Source: Clostridiales bacterium
Lineage (GTDB): Bacteria; Bacillota_A; Clostridia; Christensenellales; Christensenellaceae
Assembly (NCBI GenBank): GCA_003149735.1
Contig: QANA01000040.1
Span: forward strand, 1-20,481
Reading direction: 5' to 3'
DNA length: 20,481 bases
In this document: positions 1 through 6,452 of the stretch, one piece after another
How the letters are laid out: each line of letters starts with the position of its first letter
Position numbering within the stretch: position 1 is the first letter of the stretch
Position numbers and translations under genes: made by a program
Notes under the pieces: generated by a model
Database searches by the model: none
Told to the model about the DNA's origin: nothing
What the model saw: the letters and a program-made list of their open reading frames with translations, nothing else

Positions 1-29
1 GCGTATCCATGCTGCCTGCACCTTTTCTT

Positions 30-584
30 TTACTGTTCCATTTGACTGCCGACGAAAGCAGCCGCTATTTCCGCACTTTTGATTTCTGCTTCTCCTAGCG
101 GCTTATTACTGCCATATTCCAGTAACACCACCGCTCCAATTGTCTGCCCTTCACTGATAATAGGCTGTATCAATTGTCCGGAAAAACTTTCCGCTTTTTC
201 GATTTTTCCAATGGGGATAAACGTATCTGCCTCACGGCTGTTCTTCACAATACCTCGCCGCCCCTCAATTGCTTCTCCTAATTCTTTGCTGATAGACTTT
301 CCTAAATATTCCCTCCGGTTAAGGCCGCTGGCCGCTACCACAACATCTTTGTCACAAATCAGCGTGGTCCTCTCCAATGCGCTTTCCATAGACTTTGCCA
401 ATTCCTCTGCATATTCGCTCAGTTCTCCTACCGGTGAATATTTTTTGAGAATCACACTTCCATCTGCCTGCGTATATATTTCCAGAGGGTCGCCTTCTCG
501 GATTCGCAATGTGCGCCGTATCTCTTTAGGGACAACGATTCTTCCAAGGTCATCGATCCTGCGTACGATTCCTGTTGCCTTCAC
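30..584 (-). CDS. spoVT: Stage V sporulation protein T (AbrB-family regulator)
   Basis: DNA-binding transcriptional regulator of late, forespore-specific sporulation genes. From a GTG at 582-584 the product is 184 residues, close to the ~178 of Bacillus SpoVT. It opens with the AbrB swapped-hairpin domain (residues 1-50, including KATGIVRRIDDLGRIVVPKE and RRTLRIREGDPLEI). A GAF-like C-terminal domain follows (about 60-184), ending in the family-typical AAAFVGSQMEQ. An AAAGGAG ribosome binding site lies about 9 nt before the GTG. The frame stays open upstream to an ATG at 695, but that would add 37 very basic residues absent from the family and would run across the candidate sigma-G promoter, so I reject it. 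The gene is divergent from the T-box operon. I see no clear terminator before the window edge. Identification is confident; the start is likely. Confidence 0.93.
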   Translation of the reverse strand: MKATGIVRRIDDLGRIVVPKEIRRTLRIREGDPLEIYTQADGSVILKKYSPVGELSEYAEELAKSMESALERTTLICDKDVVVAASGLNRREYLGKSISKELGEAIEGRRGIVKNSREADTFIPIGKIEKAESFSGQLIQPIISEGQTIGAVVLLEYGSNKPLGEAEIKSAEIAAAFVGSQMEQ

Positions 585-622
585 TCTCAAAATTCTCCTT
601 TGCTGCATCTTCTTTGCAAACC

Positions 623-652
623 TATTATCTGCAACCGGCTTTCTTTTATGCA
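623..652 (-). promoter_or_regulatory. Candidate sigma-G promoter of spoVT
   Basis: On the minus strand, TGCATA (647-652) and GATAATA (623-629) are separated by 17 nt. They resemble the sigma-G consensus (TGmATA, then CATACTA-like), with 5 of 6 and 5 of 7 matches. Transcription would begin near 615 and leave about 30 nt of leader before the GTG at 584. In Bacillus, spoVT is a known sigma-G gene. The match is by eye only. Confidence 0.55.
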
Positions 653-741
653 TTCTTTTCCCATTTTTACTTGCTTTTCGCTTCATATCGTCCATTCTCA
701 GTTTGCTGCCTCGACGGAAAAATCATTTTTTGCCTTACTGC

Positions 742-770
742 TTGACAATCTTTTTTTATGTTGTTATAAT
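742..770 (+). promoter_or_regulatory. Perfect-consensus sigma-A promoter of the T-box operon
   Basis: TTGACA (742-747) and TATAAT (765-770) are separated by exactly 17 nt, a perfect match to the housekeeping consensus. Transcription should start near 777, immediately before the T-box leader. Such a strong promoter fits a system where control is exerted afterwards by transcription attenuation. Confidence 0.9.
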
Positions 771-777
771 GCACTTA

Positions 778-1053
778 CTTTCATTATTTGAAATGCGACG
801 AAGGAATTATGTATACTCTCGCGTACTTCAGAGAGTCGGCGGTTGGTGCAAGCCGATGGAAGCAAAGTATACAGTCTCATTCCGGAGCAGAGTTCCCGAT
901 TTTTGTAAGGAACTACGGTTGCCCCGTTACCATGGCTAGAAGTTTAATGGAACTTTGAATTGAGTGGCTGAATAAGGGAAATTATTCAGCAAGCAGGGTG
1001 GTACCACGATATTGCAAATCGTCCCTGAAGCCGCAAGGCTTCGGGGATTTTTT
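778..1053 (+). promoter_or_regulatory. T-box riboswitch leader, leucine type (specifier CUC)
   Basis: The canonical T-box AGGGTGGTACCACG is at 995-1008. Stem I closes by GGAAT pairing with ATTCC (880-884) and by GTATACT pairing with AGTATAC. The specifier sits in the internal loop between these helices. Aligned to the well-known glyQS layout (codon, A, then UUCnnGAGC), the codon is CTC at 876-878, followed by A879 and TTCCGGAGC, i.e. leucine. The UGGU bulge at 999-1002 would pair with a tRNA 3' end having discriminator A, as tRNA-Leu has. Stem III is a perfect hairpin at 967-990. The antiterminator pairs AGGG (995-998) with CCCT (1023-1026) and ACGAT (1006-1010) with ATCGT (1018-1022), which competes with the terminator for CCCT. 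Uncharged tRNA-Leu should therefore permit readthrough into the LeuA-like gene. Confidence 0.93.
1023..1053 (+). terminator. T-box regulated intrinsic terminator
   Basis: CCCTGAAGCC (1023-1032), a GCAA loop, and GGCTTCGGGG (1037-1046) form a ten-pair stem with one G-U pair, followed by a T run starting at 1048. It is mutually exclusive with the antiterminator because both use CCCT at 1023-1026. Confidence 0.9.
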
Positions 1054-1094
1054 ATTTTATTAATTTAGAACACTTCAGTAAAGGAGTATAGATT

Positions 1095-2513
1095 TTGAAG
1101 ACAGTCACTTTTACAGACATCACATTGCGGGAAGAGGCGCACCGCATCGATAACGCCCTCAGCTTTAAAGAAAAAATTGAAATTGCCAAGCATCTGGATA
1201 AATTACGGGTGGACGCTATTGAATTTGCCCCTCTGCAAGATGAAAAAACGGATACGCTCCTGATTAAAACAATTTCTTCGCTGGTGCGCAACAGTACCGT
1301 TGCTTTGCCGGTTTCCTTGAATGCCGCTTCCATTGAAACTTCCTGGAATGCCATCAAGCAGGCTGCGCATCCACGCCTGATTGTCAGCGTCCCCACTTCT
1401 CCCATCCAAATGGCTTATACCTGCCAGAAAAAAGCCCCGGCCGTTCTGGAAATGATTTCTTCTTTGGTTGCTCAGGCCAAAGAATTTTGCCCGGAAGTAG
1501 AATTTGCCGCAGAAGATGCCGCCAGAAGCGAAATAGATTTCCTCACTGCTGCCATGGAGGCGGCTATTTCTGCCGGAGCTACCATGATCACCATCTGCGA
1601 TACAGCAGGAACCATGATGCCGGATGAATTCAAAACCTTTATCGAAGAACTCTACCACCGCGTGCCCACTCTTTCACAGATTGTACTTTCCGTACAATGT
1701 GCAGATGCGCTGAATGTCGCAGCTGCTTGCTCCATTCAGGCAGTGCAGGCAGGCGCCGCCAATATTAAGGCATCTTCCAGCAGCGGAACTTATGCTACGC
1801 TTGCAGCAGCAGCCAATATCATTCGCCATCGCGGCGATGCCCTGGGGTTGCATTGCAATTTGAAATTTACCGAAATGCAGCGCATTATTGGCCAGATCAA
1901 CTGGATCACACAAACGCGCCGCGCGCAATCCACTCCTTTTGAAAACGGTGCCAATAACAGCAATGTACAGATTTCCCTGGATAAACACGATACGCTGGAA
2001 GTTGTGATTAAGGCAATCCATCAGTTGGGATACGACCTTTCAGAAGAAGATAATGCTAAAGTTTATGAAGCCTTCTGCAATGAAGCTTCCAAAAAGAATA
2101 TCGGTGCCAAAGAACTGGACGCCATCATTGCCAGCACCGCACTGCAGGTGCCACCCGCTTATAAGTTGATCAGTTATGTCATTAATAGCGGAAATATTAT
2201 CAATGCCTCTGCCAATCTGCAGCTGGAGCGGGATGGGCATCCCATTTCCGGCATTTGTGTGGGAGATGGTCCCATTGATGCCGCTTTCCTGGCTATTGAG
2301 CAGATTGTCGGCCGCCATTATGAACTGGATGATTTCCAAATCCAGGCCGTTACAGAAGGGCGTGAGGCCATGGGCTCTGCGCTGGTACGTCTGCGTTCGG
2401 GCGGCAAACTTTATTCGGGCAACGGTATTTCCACAGATATTATCGGCGCCAGCATTAAAGCTTATCTCAATGCACTGAATAAAATTGTTTATGAGGAGGA
2501 AACGGCAGAATGA
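1095..2513 (+). CDS. 2-isopropylmalate synthase-like protein with degenerate active site and intact LeuA regulatory domain
   Basis: A 472-residue member of the HMGL/IPMS family. TTG start with AAGGAG 8 nt upstream. The N-terminal barrel is recognisable: TDITLREEAH (7-16, versus DTTLRDGEQ), EDAAR (140-144), ICDTAGTMMP (167-176). The divalent-metal motif HxH of true 2-isopropylmalate and homocitrate synthases (context HTHDDLGLA) reads QCADALNVA at 201-209, so both histidines are lost. The metal-ligand Asp after the catalytic Arg is Glu13. The GxGERAGN motif reads SGTYAT at 230-235, and the linker histidines (HSSGIH in E. coli LeuA) read NNSNVQ. By contrast the C-terminal LeuA allosteric domain (about 355-465, with GDGPIDAA and STDIIGASIKAYLNALN) is well kept. 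It could be a leucine-sensing pseudoenzyme or an enzyme of altered chemistry. Standard LeuA activity seems unlikely. It overlaps the next gene by ATGA. Confidence 0.85.
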   Translation: MKTVTFTDITLREEAHRIDNALSFKEKIEIAKHLDKLRVDAIEFAPLQDEKTDTLLIKTISSLVRNSTVALPVSLNAASIETSWNAIKQAAHPRLIVSVPTSPIQMAYTCQKKAPAVLEMISSLVAQAKEFCPEVEFAAEDAARSEIDFLTAAMEAAISAGATMITICDTAGTMMPDEFKTFIEELYHRVPTLSQIVLSVQCADALNVAAACSIQAVQAGAANIKASSSSGTYATLAAAANIIRHRGDALGLHCNLKFTEMQRIIGQINWITQTRRAQSTPFENGANNSNVQISLDKHDTLEVVIKAIHQLGYDLSEEDNAKVYEAFCNEASKKNIGAKELDAIIASTALQVPPAYKLISYVINSGNIINASANLQLERDGHPISGICVGDGPIDAAFLAIEQIVGRHYELDDFQIQAVTEGREAMGSALVRLRSGGKLYSGNGISTDIIGASIKAYLNALNKIVYEEETAE

Positions 2514-5035
2514 AATTATCTTTTTCCACCAAAGGCTGGAACGGCTATTCCTTCCAGAATTTTTGCGACATTGCCAACGAACTGGGATTTTCGGGTATCG
2601 AGCTTTATGATATCCATTCTCCCGATTTTGCAGATAAATACAGTCCGGCCAATCCCATAATGGCTGCCCCTATCCGCAGAGAAATGATGGAGCGTAAACT
2701 CTCCATTACCTGCCTGGATTCTGTAGGCAATCTGGCTGATGCCGCCACACACAAGCAGGTTTGCGAGGAAATTACTTCCTGCATCCATATAGCGGCCAAT
2801 CTCAATATCCCCTATGTACGTGTGCGTGCCACACAAGTAGGCAGCGAAGCGGAGGATGATGCTGCTGTGATTGCCTGCCTTGAGCAGCTGGTGCCAACAG
2901 CACAACGCGCTGGCATTATTCTGTTGGTAGAAACGACTGGTATTTATACGAATACTGCTAAATTGCGGGATATCCTCAATCATTTTGCCTGCGATTGGCT
3001 GGCCGCGCTCTGGGACCTCAACCATCCTTATCGCATCAGCGGCGAATCTCCCGAAACAACCATTCAGAATCTGGGTGCCTATACCAAGCACGTACATATC
3101 AAGGATTCAGAAATGACGAATGGGCAATTGGAATATCGCCTGATTGGCGAAGGTTCCCTGCCTCTGGGTGAAATGATCAATGCGCTGCGCTCCATTAACT
3201 ACAGTGGATTTATCTCTTTGGAATGGGATCCGCACTGGAAACACGATATTGATGATATGGAAGTTATCTTCTCGCACTTTATCAGTATCATGAGCAAATT
3301 TGAACGTCCCGCCCGTATGCGCGATCATCTTTACAGCAATAAGGCAGGCAGCGGAAAATTCGTCTGGAAAAAGGATATTCTTGTTGATAAAACGTTCTCT
3401 CAGGTACTGGATAAAATGGTGGAAGAATTCCCCGATCAGCTGGCCTTTAAATATACGACCATGGATTATACCCGTACCTACTCCGAATTCCGTGACGACG
3501 TAGATACGTTTGCCCGCGCACTGGTCTCTCTGGGTGTGAAATCCGGAGATCATGTTGCCGTTTGGGCAACCAACCTCCCTCAGTGGTATATCGCCTTCTG
3601 GGCTACTACCAAAATCGGAGCCGTACTGGTCACTGTCAATACTGCGTACAAAATACACGAAGCCGAATATCTATTGCGCCAGTCGGATACCCATACGCTG
3701 GTCATGATCAACGGTTACCGCGATTCAGATTATTCAGCTATCATTGCCGAACTCTGCCCCGAACTGGAAGATACCCGTCCGGGTGAACCGCTGCATTGCA
3801 AGCGTCTTCCCTTTTTGCGCAATGTCATTACTGTGGGATTCCGCCAGAAGGGCTGCCTTACCTGGGAAGAAGCGGTTGCCCGCGCAGGGCGCGTCCCGCT
3901 GGAGCAGATTCACCGCATGGCAGCAGCAGTAGATGTGCATGACGTCTGCAACATGCAGTATACTTCAGGCACAACCGGGTTCCCCAAAGGCGTTATGCTC
4001 ACCCACTATAATATTGTCAATAACGGCAAGTGCATTGGCGACCGTATGGATCTTTCCACTGCCGACCGCATGATGATTCAAGTGCCCATGTTCCATTGTT
4101 TCGGCATGGTATTGGCTATGACAGCTACCATGACGCATGGAGGCACGCTGTTGCCGCTGCCCTATTTCTCCCCCAAACCAGCACTGGCTTGTATCTCCAA
4201 TGAGCGCGTCACCTGTTTCCACGGTGTTCCCACCATGTTCATTGCCATGCTGCAGCATGAGGATTTCCCCAAAACGGACTTTTCCTATATGCGCACTGGT
4301 ATCATGGCCGGAAGCCCCTGCCCTGTCGCCGTCATGCAAGATGTTATTGACAAAATGCATATGAGTGAGATCACCATCGTCTATGGGCAGACCGAAGCTT
4401 CTCCCGGTTGCACCATGAGCAGCACCGACGATCCTCTGGAAGTCCGAGTCGCTACCGTTGGCCGTGCAATGCCTGAAATTGAATGCAAGATTGTAGATCC
4501 GGAGACCAATGAAGAAATGCCGGTTGGCGAAATCGGAGAATTTGTTGCTCGCGGCTACAATATCATGAAAGGTTATTATAAGATGCCTCGTGCTACCGAA
4601 GCCGCTATTGATGCCAAAGGTTGGCTGCACACTGGCGATTTGGCCTGCAAAACGCCGGAGGGTAATTACCGTATTACCGGTCGTTTGAAAGATATGATTA
4701 TCCGTGGCGGAGAAAATATCTATCCCAAGGAGATCGAAGAATTTATCTATACGCATCCAAAAGTACAGGATGTTCAGGTTATTGGCGTTCCCGACGAGCG
4801 TTACGGCGAAGAAATCATGGCCTGCATTATTTTGAAAGAAGGCGAATCCATGACAGAATCGGAAATGCGCGAATATATCACTTCCCATATGGCGCGCCAT
4901 AAAGTACCCCGGTATATCGATTTTGTGGACTCCTTCCCCATGAATGTCGCAGGAAAAATTCTCAAATATCAGATGCGCGAGGATGCAATTAAAAAACTGG
5001 GGCTGCAAAAGGCCGCTTCCATTGAAACAGCTTGA
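2510..5035 (+). CDS. Fusion protein: xylose-isomerase-like TIM barrel + acyl-CoA synthetase (AMP-binding)
   Basis: 841 residues; the ATG overlaps the previous stop by 4 nt, with GAGGAGGA at 2493-2500. Residues 1-265 form a xylose-isomerase-like / AP-endonuclease-2 TIM barrel. Likely metal ligands are kept: E141 in LVETTG, D169 in LWDLNHPY, H196 and D199 in HVHIKD, E238 in SLEWDPHW. Residues ~285-830 are an ANL-superfamily acyl-CoA ligase closest in feel to FadD/medium-chain enzymes: P-loop YTSGTTGFPKGV (484-495), YGQTEAS (625-631), HTGD (707-710), RLKDMIIRGGENIYPKEIE (725-743) and catalytic K816 in AGKILKY. The ligase should make acyl-AMP and then acyl-CoA from a carboxylic acid. The barrel's substrate is unknown; it may be an isomerase, epimerase or lyase. 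No signal peptide or membrane segment is visible, so it is probably cytosolic. Both halves look catalytically intact, unlike the LeuA-like partner. The domain calls are confident, the substrate is not. Confidence 0.88.
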   Translation: MKLSFSTKGWNGYSFQNFCDIANELGFSGIELYDIHSPDFADKYSPANPIMAAPIRREMMERKLSITCLDSVGNLADAATHKQVCEEITSCIHIAANLNIPYVRVRATQVGSEAEDDAAVIACLEQLVPTAQRAGIILLVETTGIYTNTAKLRDILNHFACDWLAALWDLNHPYRISGESPETTIQNLGAYTKHVHIKDSEMTNGQLEYRLIGEGSLPLGEMINALRSINYSGFISLEWDPHWKHDIDDMEVIFSHFISIMSKFERPARMRDHLYSNKAGSGKFVWKKDILVDKTFSQVLDKMVEEFPDQLAFKYTTMDYTRTYSEFRDDVDTFARALVSLGVKSGDHVAVWATNLPQWYIAFWATTKIGAVLVTVNTAYKIHEAEYLLRQSDTHTLVMINGYRDSDYSAIIAELCPELEDTRPGEPLHCKRLPFLRNVITVGFRQKGCLTWEEAVARAGRVPLEQIHRMAAAVDVHDVCNMQYTSGTTGFPKGVMLTHYNIVNNGKCIGDRMDLSTADRMMIQVPMFHCFGMVLAMTATMTHGGTLLPLPYFSPKPALACISNERVTCFHGVPTMFIAMLQHEDFPKTDFSYMRTGIMAGSPCPVAVMQDVIDKMHMSEITIVYGQTEASPGCTMSSTDDPLEVRVATVGRAMPEIECKIVDPETNEEMPVGEIGEFVARGYNIMKGYYKMPRATEAAIDAKGWLHTGDLACKTPEGNYRITGRLKDMIIRGGENIYPKEIEEFIYTHPKVQDVQVIGVPDERYGEEIMACIILKEGESMTESEMREYITSHMARHKVPRYIDFVDSFPMNVAGKILKYQMREDAIKKLGLQKAASIETA

Positions 5036-5051
5036 TTTTCAGCTATAGAAT

Positions 5052-5090
5052 AAAAAAGCAGCAACTGTTTTAAACAGTTGTTGCTTTTTT
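5052..5090 (+). terminator. Intrinsic terminator of the T-box operon
   Basis: AGCAGCAACTGTTT and AAACAGTTGTTGCT pair over about 14 bp (one G-U), with TTTTTT at 5085-5090 on the plus strand. A matching A run precedes the stem, so it could also act on the minus strand. It lies 16 nt after the stop of the fusion gene. Confidence 0.88.
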
Positions 5091-5132
5091 ATCCGCCGCC
5101 AATAATACCTCTCTTTTCCATATTTCTTCATA

Positions 5133-5162
5133 CAAAAAAGGAGCCGCTTTCGCCGCTCCTTT
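5133..5162 (-). terminator. Intrinsic terminator of the mnmA-to-foldase block
   Basis: On the minus strand, AAAGGAGCGGC, a GAAA tetraloop and GCGGCTCCTTT form an 11-bp stem with one G-G mismatch, followed by TTTTTT. It lies about 17 nt after the foldase stop and faces the T-box operon terminator. Confidence 0.88.
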
Positions 5163-5179
5163 AATGCCGATAAGATTTA

Positions 5180-6403
5180 TTAGTAAATGCGTTCTTTATA
5201 TTCTATAATTTCCGCTTGCCGTTTCCAGTTTTCATACATTTCTTCATAATATTCACTGGATTTCTCTTTGATAAGGATTTCGCGGATTTTATCCTTTACC
5301 TCTTCCAGCGGAATCTCCTGCGCTACAGAATCTCCCTGATACTTGATGATATAGTAGCCATAATCCGAAGCAATCGGCTGAGAAATATCGCCCGGTTCTT
5401 CCAGAGCCATAGCAGCCTCTTTAAAATTCGCCTCATAGATGGAAGACCCTGCATAAATGCGATAACCTGTTTCCGCATTCGTTGCGCCCTCCTTCATGCC
5501 CGGATCCTCGCCAAATTCTGCCAGCAGCGCTTCATAGGATTCCCCGTTCTGAATGCGCGCATAAACTTGCTGCACTTTTTCCTCGATTTTAGCCAATTCG
5601 CGATCACGCAGTTCATCAGCTTCATTTTCCTTGCCCTCTTTGCGCAATGCAGCAATCTCGTCGCGCACATCATCGGGAATCGCGATCAACAAGTTCTTTA
5701 CATAGCGAAACCCGGCCGGCATATACAGATTTACCGATTCGGAAGTATAGTAATCATAATAACTGAGATCCCCCTCGGCATAGGTCTTCTGCACGCTTAG
5801 ATAAGTTTCGTAATAATTTTCAATTGCTTTTTCCGTCGGCTCATATTCGGCAGACAACGCCGTACGCACCGCATCAATCACCACTTCATAAGCACGTGCT
5901 TTTTCAAATTCTCCGGTTGATATACCACGATAAAGCAAACGCTCTTCAATGCGCTTCTGCTTGGCAGCTTCCTGATCCATTTGAGGATCTTTTTGCGCCA
6001 ACTCCTCAGCCACTGACGCAGCACCGCTCTCAATAGACGCAATCGTTTGCTGTTTTTCTTCTTCAATACTCTGTTTCATTTCTTCAGTCAGTTCCACAGA
6101 AGTAAGTTCTCCTGCATACTGCTGAATCAATTCGTATTCAATCAGTGTGGTGTAGACATTATCTAACAGTGTTTTCCGGCTGCTGCTATACTGATCAGTC
6201 AATTCATTTTCATCAGTCAATCCATAGTAATAGCGATAAGTGTGATATACCGCCATGACATCTTCCTTTGTGATTTCTACTCCATTGACCGAAGCTACTA
6301 CCTGCTGCAAATCTTTCTGCTCATCTGTCACCATCAATTTGCAGGAGGCACAACTCAGCACCATCAAAACAGCCAACGCTGCCATCAAAACTTTTTTTAT
6401 CAT
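5180..6403 (-). CDS. PrsA-like foldase lipoprotein (parvulin peptidyl-prolyl isomerase)
   Basis: 407 residues. Peptidyl-prolyl cis-trans isomerase expected on the outer face of the membrane, helping exported proteins fold. A basic start MIKK and hydrophobic stretch (5-17) lead to a lipobox with two possible modified cysteines: C18 (VLSC) or C21 (CASC). A SurA-N-like helical region follows (about 35-180; VASVNGVEITKEDV at its start). A PpiC-type parvulin domain spans about 233-358 (FRYVKNLLI, then NGESYEALLAEFGEDPG, ending SDYGYYIIKYQG). A charged helical insert of about 35 residues (244-280) separates its first strand from the rest. ATG start with AAGGAG 6 nt upstream. It is last in the block, 49 nt after mfd, and has its own downstream terminator. 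I withhold the symbol prsA because clostridia often carry several such proteins. Confidence 0.9.
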   Translation of the reverse strand: MIKKVLMAALAVLMVLSCASCKLMVTDEQKDLQQVVASVNGVEITKEDVMAVYHTYRYYYGLTDENELTDQYSSSRKTLLDNVYTTLIEYELIQQYAGELTSVELTEEMKQSIEEEKQQTIASIESGAASVAEELAQKDPQMDQEAAKQKRIEERLLYRGISTGEFEKARAYEVVIDAVRTALSAEYEPTEKAIENYYETYLSVQKTYAEGDLSYYDYYTSESVNLYMPAGFRYVKNLLIAIPDDVRDEIAALRKEGKENEADELRDRELAKIEEKVQQVYARIQNGESYEALLAEFGEDPGMKEGATNAETGYRIYAGSSIYEANFKEAAMALEEPGDISQPIASDYGYYIIKYQGDSVAQEIPLEEVKDKIREILIKEKSSEYYEEMYENWKRQAEIIEYKERIY

Positions 6404-6452
6404 TCTTTTCTCCTTACGGGCATGCCGTATCGTTTCAGTAAAACAATATTTA

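Noticed and set aside
30..695. Longer spoVT reading frame starting at ATG 695
   Set aside because: The extra 37 residues are highly basic and absent from SpoVT; a good ribosome site precedes GTG 584, and a sigma-G-like promoter lies inside the extension.
79..939. 286-residue open frame on the plus strand
   Set aside because: Antisense to spoVT and running through the T-box leader; no family resemblance and no ribosome site context.
1095..2513. Calling the LeuA-like gene a functional leuA
   Set aside because: The metal-binding HxH and GERAGN motifs are missing, so the standard enzyme name would mislead despite the leucine T-box and regulatory domain.
3965..5008. 347-residue open frame on the minus strand
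   Set aside because: Lies wholly antisense to the acyl-CoA synthetase domain, which has complete motifs; a codon-composition shadow.
6415..6429. Small inverted repeat TACGG...CCGTA upstream of the foldase ribosome site
   Set aside because: Only 5-bp arms with no T run; too short to call an operator or terminator, though a minor effect on the messenger cannot be excluded.
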